Assembly (NCBI GenBank): GCA_008729055.1
Contig: SDUX01000006.1
Coordinates: 1,745,501-1,809,500 of the forward strand
Direction of reading: 5' to 3'
Source of the DNA: Pyropia haitanensis
Lineage: Eukaryota > Rhodophyta > Bangiophyceae > Bangiales > Bangiaceae
DNA: 64,000 nt
Shown: in pieces, positions 19,082 through 29,227 of the stretch
How positions within the stretch are numbered: position 1 is the first letter of the stretch
Layout of the letters: every line of letters starts with the position of its first letter
The notes under the pieces: model-generated
Database searches by the model: none
Told to the model about the DNA's origin: nothing
The model's input: the letters and a program-made list of their open reading frames with translations, nothing else
Program-made: the position numbers and the translations under genes

Positions 19082-20816
19082 GGTGGTGGGGGAAGCAGCG
19101 GGCGACGGGGCAATGACAGGGAGGGCGGGAAACGCCGCGGCAGAGCCCCACGCAATGGCCGTCGCGACCACGCTGGAGCTGGAGCCACCCCTCCCCAGCT
19201 CCGCTGGCGCTACCGTCGCGCTGTTGGCCACCGACGGAGTCCGCGCTGCGTCGGCACCGCCAAGCGCTGCGTGCCTATTTGTAGCGGCCATCCAAGCCGC
19301 GTCGCGGACGGCAGGAGCGCGCCGCCCCACTCGGTGCGCGTGTGCACCGCCGCGCGGTGGGGCTCGGCACCACCCCCGAGCCGATGCGCCGCTGCAAGCC
19401 ACACGCTGCTACGACGCGCGGTGTGGGCGCTCCATGCTCAGCACCCCCCCGTAGACGCCCAGGCAGGACTCCCGGCGGGTCTTTTCCCCTTGGCGGCCGC
19501 AAGACGTGAGCTACGACGCAACCAACGCCACGCAACGTTGCGGCGGGGACAGACCCGATGCGGTCCGGCACACCTACGTACGCACCGTGATAAGGTGTGG
19601 GCGTTGGGCGCCGGCCCGAGCGCACCCCCGCCATGGGGTGATGTGCGACACAACCCCATCGGCAGTGCCCATTCCCTGGAGTAGTACGCGTCTGTAGGCA
19701 CAGTAGCCATACGTGGGTCCCCCATGCGTGGCAGGGCCCTCATGGAACCTGTGTGGGTCGTCCATAAGCCGCCCACAGCGACCCCAGCGAAGGGAGACCG
19801 CGCAGGGGAAGCCTTCAGCCATCGGGCGGCTGCTCCCGCAATCCGCCCCTTCAAATGTACCAGCCAAGAAGGTCGCCGCACCGTCCGCATGGAGACCGCG
19901 CCGCGCAGGTGTCCGCTCGATCACCAGCGGCATTGACAATCACAACGTTGGGCCGTCAGCAGCGCAGCTCAGGCACGCAAAGAGAGAAACGGCTGAGGGG
20001 GGGGGTGGCCAGGGAAGCGAAAGAAGGCGGAGCGCTCTAGTCGCTTGTCCCCACCCTTCACTTGATGGATGCTGCTCCACCGACGCAGCTTGTGGACACC
20101 CACGCAGTACGTACTGATCGTGGATGCGCGGCGAATCGAACACCTTCCGATGGGGGGCCCACAGGTCGCCCTTAGAGATGACCGCCGGCCGTCCGGTCGG
20201 CCGTCAATCACCCATATCGGCATTTCACTGGGGATTTAAACTACTATATTTTGTCAACCACCACAATTGCAAGAGGGAGACAGACGGAAGTTTCTGTCAT
20301 GTAAGTATGAGTTAACACGGCGTCATTATTAATTTTCACAGGATTCAAAACTTTTCATCGCGCAGCCGATTGCAGGACCCTGCCAGTACTTGGCCTGTGC
20401 TTGTTGGGACCACTGCAAGCAATCATGGGACAGTGATTCGAAGGCCAAGACAAGCGAACCAGCGGTGAAGACTCGAGACGCTCGGTGGGTCGGAGCCGTG
20501 CCGGCGGCGGCGGCCGAGCCGGGCCGGCGGCGGCGGTGGATCGGAGCCGTGCCGGCGGCGGCGGTGGGTCCGAGCCGTGCCGGCGGTGGGTCTGTGGGTC
20601 GGAGCCGTGCCGGCGGTCGGTCGGCTTGCGTGGCGGCCGGTGGTTGAGGCGGCGGTGGCGTCGGTGATGGCCGGCGGCGGTGGGCGCACCCCGCCCCACG
20701 CCGCCTGCGCGACGCGGGCAGGCAGGCGGGGCGGGGCAGTGGGGGGGGGGGGGGGCCGACAGGGCGCACCGGTGCGGCAGCTGCGGCGGCGGCGGCGCCG
20801 CGAGGAGGGGGGGAGG
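19082..20816. other. Intergenic, partly lower GC
   Basis: Holds the M13 gene promoter region. The stretch at about 20200-20400 is clearly AT-richer than the surroundings. From about 20480 to 20640 there is a GC-rich minisatellite with core GTCGGAGCCGTGCCGGCGG. No gene is supported. Confidence 0.5.
20480..20640 (+). repeat. Minisatellite
   Basis: Imperfect tandem units of about 27-40 nt with the core GTCGGAGCCGTGCCGGCGG, next to the left end of the TIR element. A related repeat lies at about 57700-57835, near the second copy of that element. Confidence 0.7.
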
Positions 20817-20819
20817 CTG

Positions 20820-22474
20820 CGCAGTGCACCTTGCACCAGGATCCACCTCACAGCCTCTTCAAGCCGGAAGGCGTTGAAGCAGCCTTGAATTTCCTTGAAG
20901 AGGTACCTCTTCAAAGCGCCGCGCGCACCGCGACACGGCCAAGTTAAGGTCCGATCTTCACACTTAGTGGCGTAGCCAATACAAAGAAGTACGATACTAA
21001 GGTCGAGCTAGGCGTGCGTTAAGGAGGGCCCCAGTACATTCCAACTCTTCTTAACTCTCCATGTCAGTCCCCATCGGCGCGAGAACCTCTGCCCGATTGC
21101 GGCCGACAAGAGGTCCCAACCCCCGGGTTGGAGGCGTCTGACGGAACCGAGCAAGGCGACACGGCCCCGGCCACAACCCTGGCCTGTCCCACGTGCTTCG
21201 GGCATCGCCAAGAGAGCGAGCGACACGATGTCCGTCACACGCGCACGGCCTATTCACCCGTGTCCTGTATGCCCCCCCGCACTTCTCATCCCGTTCATTC
21301 CGGTGGCAAACGACCGCTTTCCGTTTTTGGGAAGCCACCCTCACCGCTGACGCCCTCCACTTCCCCGCGCATAGGGCGGAGTGAAAGATTGGGGGGGGGA
21401 GGGGGTTTGGCGAGAGAAAGGGGCGCCGCATGCAGGCATGGGGACCGGGAAGTTTGGCGGGGGGTGGGTGCGGGAAGAGGAGGACGCGCCAGGGGAGGAG
21501 GTGAGCGATGAGGGGCGTCCGTGACGGCCAGGAGGGGGTGTCTGGGAATGGAGGAGGCGTGGCCGGAAGGCATCGGGACGACGAGGGGGGGGGGGGGGGG
21601 GGGGTTGAAGCGGAAAATTCGCGGTCGCGCCAGGGGAGGAGGTGCGCCATGGGTAGGCGTTGGTGCTGGCAAGTGCGTGGCAGCTGAAGCAGTTGCCTAC
21701 AATTTACGGAGCAGATGCTCAGGTGTCCGTGAGGAGAAGGTTGGGGGGGGGGGGGGGAGGTGGGGGGGGGGGGGCAGAGACGTAGGCGAGTGTGCACTGA
21801 AGCTGCACGCGACACAGTCCTCGGCACGCTGGTGCCGGTTCAGGTGACTCCGCCGACCGAGCCAGCAGTGCATGCCGTAGCCAGACTGCTGCGGCATCAA
21901 TGAACCCATCCAACGTCGGGGAAGGAGCATCAGAGACTGCACGGTCGCGTACTTCGCTGTCCATTTGATGGAAGCAGTCCACAGAGACTCATCAAACAAG
22001 CGAGATACAGGGTGTATCACTCGAGATCAACTCCGTTGAGCTTCGCAAGTGCCCAGAATCAAGGGCATAAACCCGGACTGCTTCGGCACACGAGCGGTCG
22101 AAAACCGTGCCGAGTGACGTACTTGGGTTAAGAGAGGCGCGATCACGACCTCTTCAAGCGGAGAGCAGGACGCGACCCCCTTAATCGATCGGTTGAATTT
22201 TGCTTGAATTTCCTTGATAAAACGCCAAACTCTTCTCGGTGCAGGCTCTTTCTCACGTCTCTGTATAGCTCTGTCTCTGGCGCACCTTGTGGTACCTCGC
22301 ACGTCCTCGTTCACGTCCGCAAAGACGTTCATATCAAGGTTTATCAAGATCACTTCAAGGAATCGTGCCCTACGGTGCTTTCAGGAGGGGGTCTTCAAGC
22401 CTCCGGGCCCGATTTCCGCCCGGATCAGGCCTTGAAGAGGCTTTGAGGTGGATCCTGGTGCAAGGTGCACTGCG
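20820..22474 (+). mobile_element. Non-autonomous TIR DNA transposon, copy 1 (1.65 kb)
   Basis: Terminal inverted repeats of about 43 bp with one mismatch: the left end begins CGCAGTGCACCTTGCACC and continues to CCTCTTCAAG, and the right end is its reverse complement. The element is flanked by a 3-bp direct duplication, CTG (20817-20819 and 22475-22477). A second, inverted copy is at 58204-59837. The words CTTCAAG/CTTGAAG recur near both ends, including a 20-bp palindrome at 20895-20914. No transposase is encoded: the long frames are Pro-rich or conserved only because the copies are nearly identical in DNA. Three-base CWG duplications are typical of PIF/Harbinger elements; CACTA elements also duplicate 3 bp. 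Confidence 0.85.
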
Positions 22475-22746
22475 CTGTCACAGTCGCCGCCGCCACCGCC
22501 GCCGCGAGGGCGGCGGCGGGCGGTTGTGGTGGCGGCAGGGACGGCAGTGGTGGCGGGTCTCCCCCGCGCCCTGCGGCGCCACGTGGGCTGGGTGCGCTCC
22601 CAGTCGCCGCTTTGGCGCCCACCGTCGCCAAAGTGGTGACTGCAAGTGCAGCTGCGACTGCAAGAGCATCAATGCAAGGGAGATGAAATGTGCGAAAATA
22701 AATTGTAGCAGGCGTTCGACATCGGCAAGCCTGTCGTCCAAAATTT

Positions 22747-22849
22747 TCTCCTGTAGCCTAGTCGGTTAAGGCGCCAGCCTTATGTCTCGCTGGAGCATGA
22801 AAGCTGGAAATCGCGAGTTCGAGACTGCTCCGACTTCCTCGCCAGGAGA
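22747..22849 (+). tRNA. tRNA-Ile(UAU), interrupted in both anticodon loop and T loop
   Basis: All four stems pair perfectly: acceptor TCTCCTG/CAGGAGA (22747-22753 with 22843-22849), D stem GCCT/AGGC, anticodon stem CCAGC/GCTGG (22774-22778 with 22803-22807), T stem GCGAG/CTCGC (22813-22817 with 22838-22842). The A box is TAGCCTAGTCGG and the B box GTTCGAGAC. The anticodon loop starts CTTAT, giving anticodon UAU. A 17-nt intron sits at the canonical place (22784-22800 or one base later) and its removal gives CTTATAA. The T loop has a further 13-nt insertion (about 22823-22835); removal gives TTCGATC. The variable loop is 5 nt and CCA is not encoded. The discriminator is G, not the A usual for eukaryotic tRNA-Ile. 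Confidence 0.85.
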
Positions 22850-22869
22850 GGATCCCCGAAGACAACTAC

Positions 22870-22874
22870 TTTTT
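22870..22874 (+). terminator. RNA polymerase III terminator
   Basis: TTTTT, 20 nt downstream of the tRNA-Ile gene; the expected Pol III stop signal. Confidence 0.75.
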
Positions 22875-24403
22875 CGCGACACCTCGCTCACCGTTCATGG
22901 TCAGCCTCCCCTGGCTCCCGTCCCCCCACCGCGCGCCACCTGATCTGCAGGGCAAGCTCTCCATCCGCCACATCACACCAGTGATTTTTTTCTTCCACTG
23001 TTGTCGACCACCGCCGCCACTGCTGCCCACCGCTCTCCTTCAAGCGGCAAGTTGACCTCCTCAGCGAGGGCGCCGCAGCTCCGCCGCATGCGGAGGAGGG
23101 ACAGGGGGGGGGGCGCCGGTTGCCTGGGCAGAGTGGCCGCTGCGGCGGGCCACAATTCCCCGACGGGCGGCAGCGGCGATCGCGGCGGCCAGGCGGACGG
23201 GGTGCCGGCGGCGGTGGGGTTTGGCTGTTGGCGCGGGAGAGGGGACGCCGCCCCCGCCGCCCCCTCCTCATGGACGCCGCCCCGCCGGGCGTGCATGTCG
23301 GGGTGGCCGGAGGCCAGGACGGTCGCGGCGGCGGCGTGCCGTGCCGCCGCTGTCGCCACCATGCCGCCGCCGTCGCCGCCCGCTCCCCTGCCGCGGCGTG
23401 CACAACTGGTCGGCCTGTGCGCGGTACCCGCGGCTATGCACGGAAACGGGGCGCACGTGACCCGCCCGTAGGGGCGGCGTGGCGTTGAATGTCTGCTGTT
23501 CGTGGTTGCGCTGGATTGGTGTTGCGTGTTCTGTTCCGTGTGCAGTGTGAAAAACGGCCTGCTACGTCGTCGACCACCCGCCCGAGTCCCGCCGCCGCGG
23601 GCTGCCGTTTGTCCGCCACCCCGCCGTACCCCGGTCGCGGGGTGCGCCGCACGGCACGCCCTGCTACTGGCGACCAAGACCAACGGCGAGCGTGGAGTGC
23701 TTCCTCAAAAGTGAAGGACGCCACTGGGGCGGAGCGACCGACGACGCCGTCGGCACCGTCGGGCGCCACCCAACGGTGGCGGGGCGCCTCAGCTAGGGGG
23801 GACAACTTGGTGGGGCAAGTCGGACGGCAGCGCGTAGTTGGCTTTTGGCTTTTGGCTGCATTGGTGGAGATGCTCCTAGGTCCATTCTTTCGGCGGGTCC
23901 CGCGCCGCCGGCGAGAAGCTCGGTAGCGTCAGCGCAAGCGTCTCGCCGCCCCCTACACCCCCTACCGCGTCTGAATTGACGGTGGCCCGCCGATGCACTA
24001 CTTGTATCCCACGCTGGTGCGCAGCACGCGCATGTGCCACTGCCGCTGGGAAGACCGCCGATGTCAAATGTTCGAAAAATAATAGTGCGTTTCCTGTATG
24101 GACTGCTATAGATACAGACAACGCACGGCCGTACGACCATCTCCGGGTCGGGAGGGGTGCACCCCTCCCGGTCGCGGCGAGCATGCGTTCGACACCGTTA
24201 CGGGTGGAGCACCAGTGACTCCGCCGCACCACCGTTCTGTCAACGGCCACAGCTGCGTACACGGCCGGGGACGTCGCCCCCGACGTGGGACGCCACGTCA
24301 GCCTCTCCCCCACCCCCCCCCGTACCACCACACAATGGTCCTCACCTACGGCCTCCACACCGCCCCGACTGTCGGGCCCAAACTTCTAGGCCCTTCACCC
24401 CCA
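22875..24403. other. Intergenic, no supported gene
   Basis: GC-rich first half and more balanced second half. Open frames up to 236 codons exist on the minus strand without a recognisable domain. Confidence 0.45.
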
Positions 24404-25540
24404 TCACCGCAGCTTGACGTACGCAATGTGCGTGTGGGTGGAGTACTCCTCCAGCGGCAGCCCCGACAGCCCCGTGGACTGCCACATCTCCAGAGTCGAC
24501 ACGAGCGGTGGTGCCGTCTCGGACTCAGACACCCGCGTCTGGCGGGATAGATTAAAGGTGGCCAAGGGCGGTAGCTCATAGTACTCCTCCATGAGAGTGG
24601 CCATCGCGTCGCCCACCGCTACGTGGCGTGACCACGGGATGCCCTTCGACCGCACCATGGCAAAGTTGTCCAACATCCCGCCCGGCCACGTCGCCTGCGC
24701 CACGTCGCCGCGCGCACATGCCTGCTTCACTGAGTAGATGTCCCCCTTCATCGTGGGGCTGTAGTTGTCGTCAAAGATGGTGTGCGTGAAGCCGCGTAGA
24801 GACGCCTCCATCAGCCGCTTCGGCCCCGCGTTGTGATCATCAATGAGGACCAGCGTCGAGTCCCGCGCCGCCGCCGCGTCCTCCCCAGGCAAGACGCTGT
24901 CCCAATCGATGGCCGAAAAGTCCACAAACTTTTTCCCCGTCATGCACGTCAGCAGCTCAGTGGGGTCCCCGCCCGCGGCGGCAATGCCTCTCCGTGCAGC
25001 CTCGCACGACGAGGGGTTGGGGTCAATGCTCACAATCCTGGTGCCGGGCAGCGCCGCCGACACTAGCCACGACGCGTGGGCCTTGAAAACGCCCGACTCA
25101 ATAAATACCTTTGGCCGCAGCGCGCGGACGACGGTGAAGAGCCCAAACGAGTGGTCCGCCCGCATGCCGCCCGCGTTTTCCTTGACCTGCCGACCAGCGT
25201 ACAGGGAGAGAAACTCGGGGATGGATGCCACGGCCGCCTCGCGATTGACCCAGGCGGGCTCGGCGCGGCGGCCCAGCGCGCCGCAGTCATAGCCGGCCGT
25301 GCCCTCCGCGGCGGCGTCCGCGGCGCGGGTGGTAACAAGACTAAAGCCGTCGACCGCCACCAAAGCCGCGCCCTGTCCTGGGAGGAAGTGGGGCACCTTG
25401 GGGGCAACCGTGTGCAGCAGAGCACCGACCAGAAGCACAGCCGGAAGCAGCAACACAGCCGACCCGCGACGGCACATCCAGGGTGGTAACGCCAAGCGGG
25501 CGGTACCCAGAGGCGAGCGTGGTGCAGCTGGGGTCGCCAT
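24404..25540 (-). CDS. Membrane-anchored SAM-dependent methyltransferase-like protein
   Basis: 378 residues in one exon, starting MATPAAPRSPLGTARL. One hydrophobic segment at about 28-45 after basic residues (MCRRGS AVLLLPAVLLVGALL) predicts a type II membrane protein with a lumenal catalytic domain, as in Golgi enzymes. Class I methyltransferase features: motif I-like VFIESGVFKAHASWL at about 145-159, strand 2 VSIDPNPSSCE (acidic Asp173), and LVLIDDHNAG near 230. This resembles the small-molecule or sugar O-methyltransferase group (CmcI/macrocin-type), but that assignment is tentative. The motif IESGVFKAHAS replaces the usual ExGxxxGxS, so SAM binding needs testing. Substrate unknown; a Golgi polysaccharide is one possibility. 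Confidence 0.7.
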   Translation of the reverse strand: MATPAAPRSPLGTARLALPPWMCRRGSAVLLLPAVLLVGALLHTVAPKVPHFLPGQGAALVAVDGFSLVTTRAADAAAEGTAGYDCGALGRRAEPAWVNREAAVASIPEFLSLYAGRQVKENAGGMRADHSFGLFTVVRALRPKVFIESGVFKAHASWLVSAALPGTRIVSIDPNPSSCEAARRGIAAAGGDPTELLTCMTGKKFVDFSAIDWDSVLPGEDAAAARDSTLVLIDDHNAGPKRLMEASLRGFTHTIFDDNYSPTMKGDIYSVKQACARGDVAQATWPGGMLDNFAMVRSKGIPWSRHVAVGDAMATLMEEYYELPPLATFNLSRQTRVSESETAPPLVSTLEMWQSTGLSGLPLEEYSTHTHIAYVKLR

Positions 25541-25925
25541 GGACGCAGCAGGGGAGGGTCAGAGTGAGATGCGCTCAAGTGTCTCGGCTACGGGCAGGGC
25601 GTGGGGCACTGATCCACGCTGGGGTGACGTCGGTGGAAGTGATCCCTGCTCGGGTGGGTGATCGACGAGGACATTAGTGTCAGCAGGGACTAAATACAAT
25701 ACTTATTGACTATATGAAGGGGGGCCACCGATCAAATCGCAATGTTACTTACAGTGGATTCGCAACGAATGCGTGGACTTACAAACACCGCCGGGCGTCG
25801 CAGCAGTGTCGACCGATCGGGCGTGAAACGCCCTCACGCCCCGGTTTTGGGGGCGTGTACGAGGGGAAGAGGCGCCAAGAACGTGACTTCTATCAAATTT
25901 CCGTCAGTGGGCTAGGCTGGCGCCC
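25541..25925. other. Upstream region of methyltransferase-like gene
   Basis: Moderate GC; no gene seen. Should hold the minus-strand promoter. Confidence 0.45.
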
Positions 25926-26083
25926 CCAAGGCGTGGGGGGAGTGGGGGTGGGGGGGGGGGGGGGGGGGGGGGGGTTGCGTGGGGTGGGGGGGGGGGGGTG
26001 GGGGGAGGTGGGGAACGGCGGGGGGTGGGGGGAGTGGGGGTTGGGGGGGGGGGGGGAGCGGGGTTGCGTGGAGTGGGGGCGGT

Positions 26084-26129
<46 letters not shown>
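25926..26129 (+). repeat. G-rich simple sequence ending in a 46-nt G run
   Basis: Irregular runs of G broken by T/A, then an uninterrupted 46-nt run at 26084-26129. Strong G-quadruplex potential on the plus strand. It directly abuts the palindromic array. Confidence 0.9.
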
Positions 26130-26130
<1 letters not shown>

Positions 26131-26131
<1 letters not shown>

Positions 26132-26775
26132 GCGTCACATGGGATCAAACGCCCCCCAGTGGGATTTGATAACAGCGGGGGGTGTTATCCAGTTATCAAA
26201 CCCCCCTCACGACCTCAAGGAGGTGGTCGGATAACATGTTATCCAACCCCCCCCCAGAGGTCGTGAGGGGGGTTTGATAACTGGATAACACCACCCCTGT
26301 TATCAAACCCCCCTCACGACCTCTGGGGGGGGTTGGATAACATGTTATCCAACCCCCCCCAGAGGTCGTGAGGGGGGTTTGATAACTGGATAACACCACC
26401 CCTGTTATCAAACCCCCCTCACGACCTCTAGGAGGGGGTCGGATAACATGTTATCCAACCCCCCCCCAGAGGTCGTGAGGGGGGTTTGATAACTGGATAA
26501 CACCACCCCTGTTATCAAACCCCCCTCACGACCTCTGGGGGGGGTTGGATAACATGTTATCCAACCCCCCCCCAGAGGTCGTGAGGGGGGTTTGATAACT
26601 GGATAACACCACCCCTGTTATCAAACCCCCCTCACGACCTCTAGGAGGGGGTCGGATAACATGATATCCAACCCCCCCCCAGAGGTCGTGAGGGGGGTTT
26701 GATAACTGGATAACACCACCCGCTGTTATCATCATATCCCACTAGGGGGCGTTTGATCCCTTGCGGTCCGGCCCG
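26131..26775. repeat. Palindromic satellite: five ~107-bp units forming one large inverted repeat
   Basis: The palindrome GGATAACATGTTATCC (or GGATAACATGATATCC in the last unit) recurs with ATAACATG starting at 26230, 26337, 26443, 26550 and 26656, a spacing of 106-107 bp. Between them lie GAGGTCGTGAGGGGGG, GTTTGATAACTGGATAAC and ACCACCCCTGTTATC plus their reverse complements, so each unit is itself made of inverted repeats. Two unit subtypes alternate (GGGGTTGGATAAC and GGGGGTCGGATAAC). The whole locus is symmetric about 26449: the left border GGGATCAAACGCCCCC (26141) matches the reverse complement of the right border (26745-26760). Confidence 0.9.

Positions 26776-26814
<39 letters not shown>
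26776..26814 (+). repeat. 39-nt C run
   Basis: Uninterrupted C run bordering the palindromic array on the right; the mirror image of the G run on the left. Confidence 0.9.
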
Positions 26815-26815
<1 letters not shown>

Positions 26816-27060
26816 ACCCCCTCCGCCGCCGCGCCCGCGAGCGTCGCTCGCAATTTTTGTGGCGGGAGTCGCTCGTCCCCCGTCCACCACCAACGTCCCC
26901 CCGCCCGCGCACACCACTCGATAATTGTGCGGCGGGAGACGCTTGTTCCCCGTCCACCCACCACCGTCCCCCCCCCCCCCCCCCCCCCAACCCCCTCCGC
27001 CCCCGCGCCCGCGGGCATCGCTTGTGTGGTCGGCGACGCTCATCTCCCGTCCACCCACCT
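26815..27060 (+). repeat. Degenerate tandem repeat, three units
   Basis: Three related units of roughly 60-110 nt, each running CGCCCGCG ... GGCGGGAG(T/A)CGCT or similar ... CCCCGTCCACC, separated by C runs. No coding signal. Confidence 0.65.
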
Positions 27061-27399
27061 AGGTCGGCGGTGCGAGGAGTGGCACCGCCACTATGTGTGG
27101 TCATACTTAACGCAAATAAACTCTGCGTATCAGGACACTTATAGAACATACACATAAAGTAGTACTCTGCCCAAGACAGCGTGATTACTGCAACCCGCTG
27201 GCCAATCAGTCCACGTGGCTACTCGCAGCAAAGGCCTCCCACGGCCAGTACCAGGCGGTCGTCAGTACTCATGCACATTACTCCATTACAGTCAGCACAT
27301 CACAATTCAACCGCCTTTCAAGACAGTTTCCGCATTGTTCGCTGGCCAATCATGCCCTTTACATGATTGGGAAGTCACGTTTCACGTGTTCACCACCCA

Positions 27400-27432
<33 letters not shown>

Positions 27433-27554
27433 CACCCTACCCTACCCCCCTCGCCAACGACCACCTCACCGGCCGCCCCCCCCCCGCCCCCCAACCCCCC
27501 CCCCCTCCCCGCCCTGCTTCCGTCGCCTCCCTCCCCACCCCCCCCCCCCCCCCC
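27061..27554. other. Intergenic with long C runs
   Basis: An AT-balanced part (27061-27400) is followed by C runs, the longest at 27402-27431. No gene seen. Confidence 0.5.
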
Positions 27555-28026
27555 CCCCCGACGCCCGGCGGTCCAAGACCATCACCGCTGGCGGGCCTCG
27601 TCATTGGCGGCGCGTCGCTACTGCTTGGGCTCACCCGGCCGGCGGTGACCGCGTCTTTCCTCGTCGTCCAGACGCTGCTGTCCATCTACGTCTCCTTTTT
27701 GTACGTGTTTGTGCAGCCGGCGGTGCGGGCGTCGGCAGCAGCCGCTTGCTGATTTCTATGGGGTAGGCCGCCGCGTCAGGGGGGGGGGGGGGGGAGCAGC
27801 CGCAGCAGGTCCCCGACGGTGGGCGCGGCGGCGCCGCCGGGGCTCCAGCCCGTGCGCCCGGCGTTACCGACGCGTACGTGCTGGACGTGGCACGCCACGA
27901 CGCGGCGGCCGCGGATACCGCCGCGGCGGTGGCGGAGGGCGCGGCGGCGGTGTTTTTGGTGGCGCACACGCTGGATACGGTGGTGACGGCGCACTTGGAT
28001 GAGGTGGTCGTGCACCTGCTGCCGTA
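27555..28026 (+). CDS. Possible small membrane protein, probably one short intron
   Basis: Two coding-looking pieces. The first has two hydrophobic segments (PLAGLVIGGASLLLGLT and SFLVVQTLLSIYVSFLYVFV). The second, ending with TAG at 28024-28026, is an amphipathic helix region (VTDAYVLDVARHDAAAAD, AVFLVAHTLDTVVTAHLDE). They join in phase if an intron of about 80 nt is removed (GTGCGG near 27721, CCGCAG near 27802). The first piece is open upstream through a Pro-rich, C-run-rich stretch, so the true start is unknown. Family not recognised. Confidence 0.35.
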
Positions 28027-29143
28027 GTATGGGCGCCTGTTTGGGGGTGGGGAGCTCCATGCGTTCGCTATGTGTGAGCTGTGGGGGGGGTGCCGTGAGG
28101 GGGGTCGGCGGTGGTGGCGTGCAACGCGCCACCCCGCCGCCCGCGCTCATTTATTGGGGGGCGGAGGGGGTGGTCTTGGTTTGGTGTACCACCGTGGTGG
28201 GCGGGCGGCGGCGGCGGTCATTTATTGTCAGAAGGGGGGGGGGGGGGCGCGTCACGCCTCGGTTTCTTCATTCTGCGTGCCTGTCCCGCACTGTTGCGGT
28301 CGCCGCCGCCGCCGCCGCCTCTGTGGCGGACGACTGGCGCGGAGCCACCCGCGGCGGCGCCCTCACTCCATTTTAACGGCAGCCTTTCCCGGTTCCGACT
28401 GCAGGCGCCCTCTGCGTCGGCGGCGGCCTCTCTCGATACCGGTGGCCTCCCCCCTCGGTTCCCGCGAGGGCGGCGGCCGCAGCGGGTTGATTCCTAAAAG
28501 CGGAGAAGAAAAGGGAGGGGGGGCGGGATTTAGCGGGGTAAGAGCACATCCAGCAACGTCGGGACCAACGGTTAAATAATTCATTTCAGCGAACACGTGC
28601 GCGCTTCTGGTTGGATGCCCATTTCTGTTGGGGCGTGCCCCAACCGGTCTTGCAGGACTTGTATAGAACGGGGCGCAGACTAGCCGAAAAGGCGGAAGGA
28701 TGGGTTCACGCCGGTGGGAGAACAAAGACCCAACCCCATTCCTCGAATGTAGCTTCAAATCGGGATCAGAGAAGCAGCTGGGATGCGAGCCCGCGATCGT
28801 CCACAGCCACGTTTCAGTCACCCCATTGGTCCGATTTCGTTTCACAGGTCGCCAACAGGATGGGGATGGTCCCGCTCGCTCCCCATTCTCGCACAAAATG
28901 GGGCGCAGGGGAGACCAACCCCATCCTGCGATCCGAATATGCAGAGTACTTACCAAAAATATATGAATCAGATTCGTCATATATGGCCTGCCGTTGGGGC
29001 GTCATGTGGCCGTTTGTATTGACTGCTGAGCGTTCGAACCCCATCCAGCAAATATGAGAGCCACGTGTACGTATTCGCGACCATCCTGGCATTGTTGGAT
29101 GTGCTCTAAGGACACAAAGGGTAGCGTCGTAGACTGTCATGGA
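28027..29143. other. Intergenic, lower GC to the right
   Basis: No gene supported. The stretch from about 28600 to 29140 is close to balanced base composition and may be old transposon sequence, but no termini were found for it. Confidence 0.45.
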
Positions 29144-29227
29144 CAGCGCAGTGGGGTCTGACCCGTGAACCTCTGGCGGCAGTGCGTGCGCCCAAAACGG
29201 CCGTTTCGGGCGCACTCCGACCCCCCG

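Noticed and set aside
20125..20150. Possible minus-strand tRNA with B box GTTCGATTC
   Set aside because: T stem does not pair and no cloverleaf can be built.
22204..22446. 80-residue frame conserved in both transposon copies (also 58232-58474)
   Set aside because: Conservation equals that of the surrounding DNA, so it is not evidence of protein selection; no family recognised.
26131..26775. CRISPR-like array
   Set aside because: Units are palindromic satellite repeats with no unique spacers, in a eukaryotic setting.
29020..29060. Possible tRNA with B box GTTCGAACC
   Set aside because: The T stem does not pair, no A box at proper distance, no acceptor stem.
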